Source: Grimontia indica (GTDB lineage Bacteria > Pseudomonadota > Gammaproteobacteria > Enterobacterales > Vibrionaceae). From it: a DNA stretch of 64,000 nucleotides. Position numbers and translations under genes: made by a program. The number at the start of each line of letters is the position of its first letter. Positions within the stretch are counted from its first letter, which is position 1. The notes under the pieces were generated by a model, which saw nothing but the letters and a program-made list of their open reading frames with translations, made no database searches and was not told where the DNA came from. The stretch covers positions 61,257 through 125,256 of the forward strand of contig NZ_ANFM02000034.1 in the NCBI RefSeq assembly GCF_000333895.2. The letters run 5' to 3'. Below, one piece after another: positions 16,297-24,725 of this stretch.

Positions 16297-17655
16297 ATGA
16301 ACAATCAGCAGACTGGCAAGCGCCGTTGGCTGGCGGGTATCGTGATAACAGCGATGTTTGGCGTCTCATCGGTATATGCCGACTCCATCCGGTTCTGGAC
16401 AACGGAAGAGCAGCCAGAGCGTCTGGAGCGTCAACAGGAGATGGCGAAAGACTTCGAAAAGCTGACCGGTACCAAGGTTGAAGTGATTCCGGTGACTGAG
16501 AGTGATCTTGGTACCCGTGCGACTGCGGCTTTCTCTGCAGGTGATCTGCCTGACGTGATTTACCACACTTTGCAATACACACTCCCATGGTCAGAAGCGG
16601 GTATTCTGGATGCGGATGCCGCCACAGAAGTGATTGAAGAGCTGGGTGTTGATACTTTTGCACCGGGCGCACTGGAAATGGCGACGGTGGAAGATGGTTA
16701 CGCGGCGGTGCCGGTTGATGGCTGGACCCAGATGCTCGTTTACCGCAAAGACCTGTTTGATGCCAACAAACTGGCCGCGCCGGATTCCTATGAAAACGTG
16801 CTGAAAGCGATCGAAAAACTTCATAATCCGCCAAACATGTTCGGCTTTGTAGCGGCGACTAAGGTCGACGAAAACTTCATGAGCCAGGTGCTTGAGCATG
16901 TTTTCCTCGCCAATGGCGTGACGCCAGTGAACAAAGACGGCATTCAGCAACTGGATAAGAAGAAAACCATCGAAGTGCTGGATTTCTACAAAGCGATTGC
17001 CGACGCCTCGCCAGATGGTGAGCTGTACTGGAAGCAATCCCGCGAGCTGTATTTTGGCGGCAAAGCAGCGATGATCATCTGGTCTCCGTTCATTCTCGAC
17101 GAGCTGGCAGGGCTGCGTGACAGCGCGCCACCAACGACTAATGACGATCCAACCAGCCGCGAATTGGCTTCAAAAACCGGTATCGTGACCCGTTTCTCTG
17201 GTCCATCTAATCCGGAAGGCGCCGCATGGGGGGATGTACGTTACTTCGGTATCACGACAGATGCAGACATCGACAATGCCATGGCTTTCGTCCGTTACTC
17301 CATGAGCGATGGTTACACCAATACATTGTCGATTGCGCCAGAAGGCAAGTTCCCTGTTCGACGCGGCACCGAAGATAACGCGACACTTTATACCGAAGCA
17401 TGGTCAAAACTGCCGGTTGGTGTTGACCGTAAAGCGCCTCTGTCTGAGCTGTATGAAGCCGAAATGATTGATGAAATCGTTGGTGGCTTGAACAACGCGC
17501 AACGTTGGGGTGTGGCAGAAGGCCAACTGGCGCTGGCATCGAAGGTTATCAACAGCCAAGTGATCAACCGACTGGTGCGCGAATACATCGACGGCACGCG
17601 TGATGCCTCTGCCACGGTCGATGCCATGAATAAAGCACTGGCTGAGCTTTACTAA
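16297..17655 (+). CDS. Sugar-type ABC substrate-binding protein (CUT1 family)
   Basis: 452 residues. Signal peptide through SSVYA (about residue 28). The mature protein begins DSIRFWTTEEQPERLERQQE, then KLTGTKVEVIPVTESDLGTR, with the SAGDLPDVIYH and YFGGKAAMIIW motifs of family-1 solute-binding proteins. It has a clear AAAAAGGAG ribosome site. Its genomic partners (two CUT1 permeases, MalK-like ATPase, GH63 hydrolase) point to an oligosaccharide or glycosylglycerate ligand. A stable hairpin lies between this gene and the next one, consistent with higher expression of the binding protein. Confidence 0.88.
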   Translation: MNNQQTGKRRWLAGIVITAMFGVSSVYADSIRFWTTEEQPERLERQQEMAKDFEKLTGTKVEVIPVTESDLGTRATAAFSAGDLPDVIYHTLQYTLPWSEAGILDADAATEVIEELGVDTFAPGALEMATVEDGYAAVPVDGWTQMLVYRKDLFDANKLAAPDSYENVLKAIEKLHNPPNMFGFVAATKVDENFMSQVLEHVFLANGVTPVNKDGIQQLDKKKTIEVLDFYKAIADASPDGELYWKQSRELYFGGKAAMIIWSPFILDELAGLRDSAPPTTNDDPTSRELASKTGIVTRFSGPSNPEGAAWGDVRYFGITTDADIDNAMAFVRYSMSDGYTNTLSIAPEGKFPVRRGTEDNATLYTEAWSKLPVGVDRKAPLSELYEAEMIDEIVGGLNNAQRWGVAEGQLALASKVINSQVINRLVREYIDGTRDASATVDAMNKALAELY

Positions 17656-17690
17656 GCGACGCATTCATTCCCGAACACAATCACCCAACG

Positions 17691-17710
17691 GGAGCGGAGA
17701 AATCCGCTCC
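17691..17710 (+). other. Intercistronic hairpin (mRNA processing or attenuation)
   Basis: GGAGCGGA and TCCGCTCC form a perfect 8-bp stem with a GAAA-type tetraloop between the binding-protein and permease genes. There is no T run, so it is more likely a 3'-end stabiliser or partial attenuator than a full terminator. Such hairpins are known to raise the binding-protein to permease ratio in ABC operons. Confidence 0.6.
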
Positions 17711-17740
17711 TGACGGGGAAGTCATATCCAAGGAACTGGG

Positions 17741-19003
17741 ATGAGCGAATCAATTAACACTGTAAAACCTGAGCCGCCCAAGGGTGTCGGACCGCTACAA
17801 AAACGGGAAACGCGGCTGGCATGGGGTCTGTTGTCTCCGACTTTGATTTCGGTCGCGCTGGTGGTTCTGCTTCCATTGCTGTCTATCTTCTGGATCAGTG
17901 CCAAGCCGATTGAATTAGCCGATTTGCGACCCGTCGAGCCGAATGTCTACGAGCGCTTCCGTGGCAAACCCAAAGCGGCGGGAGACGAAATCAAAATCGA
18001 ATATCGCCTGACGAACCGTTCAAAGGAAAAGGCGATTGAGAGCGTCACGCTGCGTGATGTCATTCCAGAAGGCCTTACCGCACAATCTGTTCCAGAAAAC
18101 TGCACCCTGAATGGCCGCGAAATTTTCTGTGAGCTGGGAGATTGGGAGCCGGGCTACAAAGAGCGTATGCAAATCCCGGTTGTGGTCGAGGAAGCCTATA
18201 TCGCAAACCTTGTGGGGATGCGTGATTATCCGGCGGAAATGGCAGGTATCAGTAGTTCAGACCTCTTTAATACCAGTTTTACGTTCGACAACTTCACCAA
18301 GGTATTCGACAGTAATGAGTTTATTGAAGTCCTCTGGGTGACCATTTTCTACACGGTTTTCGGCACCATTGGCGCACTTGTCGTGGGTATGATGGCGGCG
18401 CTGCTGCTGAACAAAACATTCAAAGGTCAGGGCTTCATTCGTGGCTTGATGCTGTTTCCTTATGTTGCGCCCGTGATTGCTGTTGCCTTTACCTGGGTGA
18501 CACTGTTTGACCCGTTTTCCGGTTCGGCCAACGCGCTTTTGATTCAAATGGGCGCGATCACTGAACCTATCAACTTCTTTGGCGAAAAGCCGTTGGCACT
18601 GATCAGTGTGACAGTGTTTGAGATCTGGCGTTACTTCCCGCTCTCCTTCCTGTTCATTCTGGCAAGGATGCAGTCGATAGACGCTGACATGTACGAAGCT
18701 GCCCGAATGGATGGCGCGTCGCCCTTCCAGCAATTCTGGTACCTCTCGATTCCCCAGTTGCTTGGCATTCTGTCGGTCCTTTTCCTGCTGCGCTTTATCT
18801 GGACCTTCAACAAGTTCGACGACATCTTCCTACTCACCGGCGGTAATGCCGGGACGCGAACACTGACAGTGAATGTGTATGAGCAAGCCTTTGCACTGTC
18901 CAACATTGGCGCGGGTGCAGCCGTGGCCGTGGTGATCTTCGTCTGCTTGCTGATCTTCTCGTTCTTCTTCTTCCGCTATGTCAGCCGTGAGGAGGGTTTA
19001 TGA
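17741..19003 (+). CDS. CUT1 ABC permease (MalF/UgpA-like) with periplasmic DUF11-like insert
   Basis: 420 residues, about 110-120 longer than a typical UgpA-like permease. TM1 is at about 28-52. A periplasmic insert of roughly residues 58-165 follows; its core (IKIEYRLTNRS, LRDVIPEGLTA, REIFCELGDWEPG) has the pattern of a DUF11-type immunoglobulin-like domain with a Cys pair (ENC...IFC). The normal permease core runs from about 195, with the EAA loop YEAARMDGASPFQQFWYLSI near residue 318. Stop overlaps the next gene's start (ATGA). It forms the channel with the downstream permease; the insert may contact the binding protein or cell wall. Confidence 0.88.
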   Translation: MSESINTVKPEPPKGVGPLQKRETRLAWGLLSPTLISVALVVLLPLLSIFWISAKPIELADLRPVEPNVYERFRGKPKAAGDEIKIEYRLTNRSKEKAIESVTLRDVIPEGLTAQSVPENCTLNGREIFCELGDWEPGYKERMQIPVVVEEAYIANLVGMRDYPAEMAGISSSDLFNTSFTFDNFTKVFDSNEFIEVLWVTIFYTVFGTIGALVVGMMAALLLNKTFKGQGFIRGLMLFPYVAPVIAVAFTWVTLFDPFSGSANALLIQMGAITEPINFFGEKPLALISVTVFEIWRYFPLSFLFILARMQSIDADMYEAARMDGASPFQQFWYLSIPQLLGILSVLFLLRFIWTFNKFDDIFLLTGGNAGTRTLTVNVYEQAFALSNIGAGAAVAVVIFVCLLIFSFFFFRYVSREEGL

Positions 19004-20244
19004 TGACGGCTTCAGAAAAATGCTGGTATCGCCAGGCGGACTTTGTTGCCGCCGCCATCGGCGCAGGTTGGGGCATCAGCGCCGCCATTACCGTGACGGT
19101 GGCGCTGGCATTGATGACCGGTGCGGGTGTGGCACCTTATGTGTGGATTTCCCTTCTGGCTGGTGCAGTGTGCGCAGTGTATGTGCTTCGCATGCAACAC
19201 CGTCTTGAAGGTACGTCTTTGGTGGTCAGCGCCACCACCGTCTATTTGCTGATATTCATGGTGCTGACACTTGGCACACCGTTCACTATTTCGCTGGCTG
19301 AGCATACGTCGTCGCAGGCTGTGGCATTTGTTGTCATGGCACTTTTCACCGTCTGGCCGCTCTCCCGCATGTTGGTGGAAACCCCTGAGGGATGGCTGGA
19401 TCGCCATGAATTTGAAAGTGCGATCATCAACTTCATGTATTGGTTCGGCTACCTGTTTTTCATCATCATCGTGGCAGTGCCTTTCTATGTGATGGTAATG
19501 ACCAGTCTGAAAAGCCAGCAAGCGCTGCTGGCCAATCCACTCGATTTCAGCCTGGATCTCGACAAAGGATTGGGTCTGTTCCGCTCTTATGTCGAACTTT
19601 TTGAGCAGTTCAATTTCGGCGAATACCTGCTGACTTCCTTCAGCGTGTCGGTCGCGACCGTGATTGTCACTTTGCTTTTCAGCGTTCCGGGAGCCTATGC
19701 CGTTGCGCGTCTCCGTTTCCGAGGTCAAGCGGCGATGTCCCGCTCGATTCTGCTGATTTATATGGTGCCGATGATCGTTCTCGCGCTGCCTATCTATATC
19801 GGATTCAGCATGTTGGGCCTTCGCAATTCCCTGTTTGGTATTCTGCTGATATATCCGGTGACCACGATTCCTGTGGCGCTTTATATGCTGCAGGGCTACT
19901 TCCGCGGATTGCCAGCAGAAGTGGAAGAAGCGGGCCTGATGGATGGGCTGTCGCGTCTCAAAGTTATTTTGAAAATCACGCTGCCACTCAGTTTGCCTGC
20001 CATGGCGTCGGTATCGCTGTACGTCTTTATGATCGCGTGGAACGAGTTCCTGCTTGCTTTCATGTTGCTCGATGATCCATCCAAATTCACCCTGACCCGC
20101 GGGGTCGCCATGCTCAACAGCTCGGAAATACCGCGTCAGCATTTGATGGCTGGGGCAGTGATTGCCACCGTGCCTATCATGATGATTTTCCTGGGTCTTG
20201 AGCGGTTTATGGTGAAAGGTCTCACGGCGGGATCAGTCAAATAA
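19000..20244 (+). CDS. CUT1 ABC permease (MalG/UgpE-like) with N-terminal TM extension
   Basis: 414 residues; typical MalG/UgpE permeases have about 280-300. The first ~135 residues hold four extra hydrophobic segments (GWGISAAITVTVALALMTG, VWISLLAGAVCAVYVL, TVYLLIFMVLTLG, AVAFVVMALFTVWPLS). The usual six-TM core follows, starting near FMYWFGYLFFIIIVAVPFY. The EAA loop is VEEAGLMDGLSRLKVILKIT near residue 310. The start overlaps the preceding stop, so translation is coupled. The extra helices may pack against the equally enlarged partner permease. Confidence 0.87.
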   Translation: MMTASEKCWYRQADFVAAAIGAGWGISAAITVTVALALMTGAGVAPYVWISLLAGAVCAVYVLRMQHRLEGTSLVVSATTVYLLIFMVLTLGTPFTISLAEHTSSQAVAFVVMALFTVWPLSRMLVETPEGWLDRHEFESAIINFMYWFGYLFFIIIVAVPFYVMVMTSLKSQQALLANPLDFSLDLDKGLGLFRSYVELFEQFNFGEYLLTSFSVSVATVIVTLLFSVPGAYAVARLRFRGQAAMSRSILLIYMVPMIVLALPIYIGFSMLGLRNSLFGILLIYPVTTIPVALYMLQGYFRGLPAEVEEAGLMDGLSRLKVILKITLPLSLPAMASVSLYVFMIAWNEFLLAFMLLDDPSKFTLTRGVAMLNSSEIPRQHLMAGAVIATVPIMMIFLGLERFMVKGLTAGSVK

Positions 20245-20255
20245 CGATATGCCCT

Positions 20256-20285
20256 AAGGCGCGAGATTCGCGGTAAAGCGCCTTT
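20256..20285 (+). other. Intercistronic hairpin before the hydrolase gene
   Basis: AAGGCGC (20256-20262) pairs with GCGCCTT (20278-20284) around a 15-base loop containing its own small pairing (CGCG). There is little T run; it may reduce read-through into the hydrolase and ATPase genes or protect the upstream message. Confidence 0.45.
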
Positions 20286-20318
20286 CGGCCAACAGCTTAA
20301 AATTTTGGGAATTTGATT

Positions 20319-21566
20319 ATGGAAGCTCTGGATAAACAAGCCATCGACATACTGACAGATAACGATCGAGGCGGTTACACCATACCCACGGCGGGTTTGT
20401 ACCCGTATCAGTGGAACTGGGATAGCGCGTTTGCGGCGTTGGGTTTTTCAACCTTCGACTTACCGCGTGCCTGGCAGGAAATTGAAACTTTACTGACTGC
20501 CCAGTGGGATAACGGCATGGTGCCGCACATTGTTTTCCACCAACCCGATGAAGGTTACTTTCCGGGGCCGGAGGTCTGGGGTGGAAAAGGGCCGATCGCG
20601 TCGTCAGGCATTAGCCAACCGCCATTGGTGGCAACCTTTGCGCGCAAGATTTATCAGCGTGACGAAGCACTCGGTCTGGAGAAACTTAGAACCATTTATC
20701 CGGCGTTGATCAAATGGCACCGCTGGTACATGGCCTGCCGCGCGGAATCCGGTGTGGTGGCAAGCACGCATCCTTGGGAGAGTGGCCGCGATAATGCGCC
20801 GGATTGGGATGAAGCCTCAGAGGCGATTGATATCTCTCACGTCGGCGAATACAAGCGTCGTGATACGTCTCATGTGGACGCGTCGATGCGCCCGACCAAG
20901 CTGGATTACGACCGCTATTTATCGCTTTTGTACTTAGGTCGTGACTGCGGCTGGGATGAGAAGGTGATAGAGCAAACCAGTCCGTTTCGGGTCGCTGATC
21001 CGAGTCTTCACTTTACCTTGCTTCGTGGCCACCGTGATTTAGCGGAGATCGGAAAATTGTTAGGTGAGGATGTCTCCGAGATTGAAGGCTGGATCGCAAC
21101 GCTGGAAGCAGGCTGCAAACAAATCTGGAACAGAGAGATTAACGCATTCGACAGCGTGAATCTGCGAAACGGCAAGTTCGCGGGGAGTCTGTCAAATGCT
21201 TCATTCCTTTGCTGGTACGCAGGCATTGAAAGCCCGGAAATGGTGCACCATCTCGAGCGCATCCTTGCGAATGGGCATTACATTGTGCCGAGCTATGATC
21301 CGGCAGGAGAGAAATACGACGCTATGCGTTATTGGCGAGGTCCTGTGTGGGCCATCATGAACGCGTTGATTGGTTGGGGACTGGAAGAGCAAGGACATAT
21401 CACACTCGCGAGGGCAGTGCGCCAGCAAACCGCGGGTTTGATTGCAAATTATGGCTTCGCCGAATACTTCAACCCGGACAATGGAACGCCGGCAGGCGGC
21501 GGGCATTTTACTTGGACAGCAGCCGTTTGGCTTTCCTGGTCGCTGTCTGACTTAGCAGGAGGCTGA
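20319..21566 (+). CDS. GH63-type glycoside hydrolase (mannosyl/glucosylglycerate hydrolase-like)
   Basis: 415 residues forming an (alpha/alpha)6-barrel. Motifs shared with GH63 mannosylglycerate hydrolases are [15 protein letters not shown] near residue 27 (probable catalytic Asp in WDSAF), [38 protein letters not shown] and [10 protein letters not shown]. No signal peptide, so it acts in the cytoplasm on the imported substrate. ATG at 20319 is preferred over the TTG two codons earlier, with GGGA 8 bases upstream. Encoded between the permease and ATPase genes of the importer. The exact glycoside (mannosyl- or glucosylglycerate, or another) is inferred. Confidence 0.78.
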   Translation: MEALDKQAIDILTDNDRGGYTIPTAGLYPYQWNWDSAFAALGFSTFDLPRAWQEIETLLTAQWDNGMVPHIVFHQPDEGYFPGPEVWGGKGPIASSGISQPPLVATFARKIYQRDEALGLEKLRTIYPALIKWHRWYMACRAESGVVASTHPWESGRDNAPDWDEASEAIDISHVGEYKRRDTSHVDASMRPTKLDYDRYLSLLYLGRDCGWDEKVIEQTSPFRVADPSLHFTLLRGHRDLAEIGKLLGEDVSEIEGWIATLEAGCKQIWNREINAFDSVNLRNGKFAGSLSNASFLCWYAGIESPEMVHHLERILANGHYIVPSYDPAGEKYDAMRYWRGPVWAIMNALIGWGLEEQGHITLARAVRQQTAGLIANYGFAEYFNPDNGTPAGGGHFTWTAAVWLSWSLSDLAGG

Positions 21567-21567
21567 C

Positions 21568-22623
21568 ATGGGCTCAATTCAACTGAACAACGTCGAAAAA
21601 TGGTATGGCGACACGCAGGTCATCAAGGGGATCGATCTCTCGGTGGATGAGGGTGAACTAGTGATTTTTGTTGGGCCTTCGGGTTGCGGCAAGTCTACGC
21701 TGCTCCGGATGATTGCTGGCCTTGAAGAAACCAGCCGCGGGCAGATCTTGATTGACGGCACTGACATGACAGATCAACCGCCAGCCAAACGCGGTTTGAC
21801 CATGGTGTTCCAGAGCTATGCACTTTATCCACACATGACAGTGCGCGACAACATGGGTTTTAGCCTGAAAACCCAAGGGCGTCCGCAGTCTGAAATCGAC
21901 GAAAAAGTGAATTACGCGGCGCAGGTGCTCAAGCTTGAGGATTATCTCGACCGTCGTCCAAGACACCTTTCCGGTGGTCAGCGACAGCGTGTTGCGATTG
22001 GTCGCTCTATCGTCCGAGACCCAACAGCGTTCCTGTTTGATGAACCCTTGTCGAATCTGGATGCGGCGCTTCGTGTCGAAATGCGTTACGAAATCGCCAA
22101 GCTTCACCAGTCTTTGCAATCCACCATGATTTACGTGACACACGATCAGGTAGAAGCGATGACCCTTGCCGACAAAATTGTCGTCCTGCAAGGCGGTGTG
22201 ATTGAGCAGATTGGTAGTCCGAAAACCTTGTACGACCACCCTGCGAACCTCTTTGTCGCGCAGTTTATCGGCAGCCCTAAGATGAACATCATGCCCTGCG
22301 TGACAGAAGGGGGAGAATATGGGCTGGCAGGCGGCAATGGCGGGGTATATTCGCACTCACGTTCTGCAACCCAGCTTGGCATCCGTCCAGAGGCCATAAA
22401 TCTGGTTTCTCCGGAAGAAGGTAACTGTCAGGGCATCGTAGATGTGACTGAATACCTTGGTGCGGATATCTATGTAGTTGTTGATTGTGGTGAGCTCGGC
22501 AAAATAACCGTTCGCACCGATGGGGAAAGCGAGGTAAGAGCTGGCGACAACGTGGGTATCCAGTTCCATACCAACAAGCTGCACTTCTTCGACGCGGAAG
22601 GATTATCTGTCGCGCAATCATGA
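21568..22623 (+). CDS. CUT1 ABC ATPase, MalK/UgpC-like
   Basis: 351 residues. Walker [10 protein letters not shown] at 37-45, Q-loop [13 protein letters not shown], signature [15 protein letters not shown], Walker [14 protein letters not shown]-loop [12 protein letters not shown]-terminal TOBE/regulatory domain is present (from about 240, [10 protein letters not shown]), as in MalK/UgpC. It begins 1 base after the hydrolase stop. It completes the importer, and a strong terminator follows at 22711-22748. Confidence 0.9.
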   Translation: MGSIQLNNVEKWYGDTQVIKGIDLSVDEGELVIFVGPSGCGKSTLLRMIAGLEETSRGQILIDGTDMTDQPPAKRGLTMVFQSYALYPHMTVRDNMGFSLKTQGRPQSEIDEKVNYAAQVLKLEDYLDRRPRHLSGGQRQRVAIGRSIVRDPTAFLFDEPLSNLDAALRVEMRYEIAKLHQSLQSTMIYVTHDQVEAMTLADKIVVLQGGVIEQIGSPKTLYDHPANLFVAQFIGSPKMNIMPCVTEGGEYGLAGGNGGVYSHSRSATQLGIRPEAINLVSPEEGNCQGIVDVTEYLGADIYVVVDCGELGKITVRTDGESEVRAGDNVGIQFHTNKLHFFDAEGLSVAQS

Positions 22624-22710
22624 TCAAGTGTCTTCGGTTTTTCGAGTTTACTGAAGGCACACATTCTCCATTTGATGCGGTTCTTTCTTCCAGTGAACTG
22701 CAAAACACTC

Positions 22711-22748
22711 CCCCGGCATTTTCTCCTTGGATGCCGGGCTTTTTTTTG
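22711..22748 (+). terminator. Rho-independent terminator of the ABC-hydrolase operon
   Basis: CCCGGCAT and ATGCCGGG form the stem with an 11-base loop, followed by CTTTTTTTT. Confidence 0.92.
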
Positions 22749-22886
22749 CCACTTCAGTGGCAGAAAAGTACTGATATTCTTACTCATCTCACTTCATAAA
22801 CAAATTTATCATGATTAATTGAATAACCTTTTCTCTAAGTCAGGGAAACACACTGACTGATATGGATAAAAATAAAAGGATATTTG

Positions 22887-24671
22887 ATGAATCTTAAACA
22901 TCTAAAAAGAGATATAGGGATTGTGGCGAGCCTTGGCGTGGCGCTTTTTTCTGCAACGGCATTGGCAGGAAATTATACGGCAAAGGATTTTCCCGATGGG
23001 CAATTGCCGAATAACGACAACAACATCACTTTTACGACTTACAACGGAAACTGGGTGGGCGAGATAAAATTCCCCACAGCGCCCCAGGACAAAACCATTG
23101 TGAATCTGGTTTCTAATGCGGGTTATACCTCTTCAATCAGTCATGACTCTCTGGATTTTGAAACCGTTTATCTCTACACCAATGACTCGGTGACGTTCCG
23201 CTATGATGCTGCCACCAAAGCGTGGGGTATGGACATGGATCTCCAGACGCCAAACAAGGTGGGGGATACCATCAAGAACGATGCGGGACAGCGTTTTGTT
23301 CGTTATCACATGTACAACAGTAACTGGACGCGGGCGGTGAAACTGCCTGAAAACGTTAATCAGCTTCAGGGCATAGTGATCACGTCCAACGCGTCGTGGA
23401 CATCACGCATTGATGAAGCGCAATTGGGAACCAAGAGTACGGCTTCGATCCGAACCAAAGACAAATACGTGTTGGTCTACAACAAGCAGTATAAAAAATG
23501 GTTCTTTAAGTCTGCACCGGAACGCTTTATCAATGCGCGTGATATTAAAGACGGTGTGGTGCCAACCCCTTACTCACCGATGACAGTGGTGCAGTTTGCC
23601 AATGCTAATTACATCGGCAACATTTCCTTGCCCAGACAGGGCAAGGAAGGGGATACCGTGGCCATTCGCTCCCGCGCGGACTGGAATGCCACCATTATGA
23701 ACACCCGTACCAATGTGGGTGCGCCTCTAACGCTCAGAAACGGCCAGGAGTATGTGTTTGTTTATCGTGGTGACCGCAATCTGTGGAGCTTGTATAAGAG
23801 TCCAGAAGTACGCCTGAATGCACGTGATGTGAAAAACGGCGAGCTCAATATCACTGCGCCTGATACGCACGTTTACTTTTCCAATGCTAATTGGGTTCGG
23901 GATTTGAAATTTCCAAATCGTGGCGAAGGCACCCGTGTTCACGTGAAAACGGATGCCGCCTGGTCGTTTGTGGTATCAGGGCAGGGTATGAGTCCAAATA
24001 GACTGTACCGTGGCGAATGGGCAACCTTTGTCGTCAATGGCAGTGGAAACTGGGAACGCGAAACCGTCACCATCGATTTACTGGCTTACTACAGCCATCG
24101 AAACGTGCAGAAAATTGGCGAAACCAAATCACGTGCTCGTTTGGTGGAAGGCTTCGTGAAAACCAATGAAGCGCTGTTGAATTCAGGGGCGAATTTCCGT
24201 TTCCGCATGGTTTCTCTTGAGAAATTCCAGACGCCGGATACCTGGCTGAGACTTGGTGATGTGCTGCGCGAAATACGCTCAAACCCAGTTGCCCAACAAC
24301 GACGTGATGCCCTGAAAGCGGACGCGATTTACTATGAGGGTACAGAAAGTGGTTGCGGCTTAGCGTATGTGAAATCCAGCCGTTTCAACATGGTGGCGTC
24401 GGGCTCGCTTAACTGTGGCACCGATGTCATGCGCCATGAACTGGGACATAACATGGGACTGAATCATGGTGTACTGACGCCGGATTTGGCACGCAATATC
24501 GCGGTTGGTTACTCTGCGGAGCGCACTGTGATGGGCGGCAATGCGATCCCGTATTTTTCGACGCCAGAAAAGCTTTCTCCGAATACCAAACTGCCGCTGG
24601 GCTTTACTGACCAGATTGACGGCGTGAAAGCGATGAATAACTTCTCGAAGCAAGTGTCGGGATACAACTAA
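22887..24671 (+). CDS. Secreted metzincin-type zinc metalloprotease with four N-terminal repeats
   Basis: 594 residues. Signal peptide ends around ATALA (residue ~28). Four divergent units of about 90 residues follow (about 28-118, 121-212, 217-308, 312-396). Each has an N-terminal ARDVKDG-like turn, an N-A-N/S-N-W strand, a D/G-A-x-W-x-S/T-x-I strand and a Y-V-F-V-Y...W ending. The C-terminal catalytic domain holds HELGHNMGLNH at residues 517-527, a metzincin zinc site HExxHxxGxxH, and a downstream TVMGG Met-turn. ATG at 22887 follows AAGGA. The repeats may bind host or matrix ligands. Monocistronic, with its own terminator. Confidence 0.87.
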   Translation: MNLKHLKRDIGIVASLGVALFSATALAGNYTAKDFPDGQLPNNDNNITFTTYNGNWVGEIKFPTAPQDKTIVNLVSNAGYTSSISHDSLDFETVYLYTNDSVTFRYDAATKAWGMDMDLQTPNKVGDTIKNDAGQRFVRYHMYNSNWTRAVKLPENVNQLQGIVITSNASWTSRIDEAQLGTKSTASIRTKDKYVLVYNKQYKKWFFKSAPERFINARDIKDGVVPTPYSPMTVVQFANANYIGNISLPRQGKEGDTVAIRSRADWNATIMNTRTNVGAPLTLRNGQEYVFVYRGDRNLWSLYKSPEVRLNARDVKNGELNITAPDTHVYFSNANWVRDLKFPNRGEGTRVHVKTDAAWSFVVSGQGMSPNRLYRGEWATFVVNGSGNWERETVTIDLLAYYSHRNVQKIGETKSRARLVEGFVKTNEALLNSGANFRFRMVSLEKFQTPDTWLRLGDVLREIRSNPVAQQRRDALKADAIYYEGTESGCGLAYVKSSRFNMVASGSLNCGTDVMRHELGHNMGLNHGVLTPDLARNIAVGYSAERTVMGGNAIPYFSTPEKLSPNTKLPLGFTDQIDGVKAMNNFSKQVSGYN

Positions 24672-24690
24672 GCAGTTTTCTTCCGATAGA

Positions 24691-24720
24691 AAAAGCCCTC
24701 CAACGTTTGGAGGGCTTTTT
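24691..24720. terminator. Bidirectional rho-independent terminator
   Basis: A 13-bp stem (AAAAGCCCTCCAA with TTGGAGGGCTTTT, 3-base loop) between the convergent protease and CNNM genes. The T and A flanks let it work on both strands. Confidence 0.93.
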
Positions 24721-24725
24721 ATTGG

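Noticed and set aside
19012..20142. 376-residue antisense frame over the MalG-like permease
   Set aside because: Low-complexity His/Gln/Arg-rich shadow of a strongly supported permease.
21658..22356. 232-residue antisense frame over the MalK-like ATPase
   Set aside because: The sense strand has all ABC motifs; the antisense product shows no domain.
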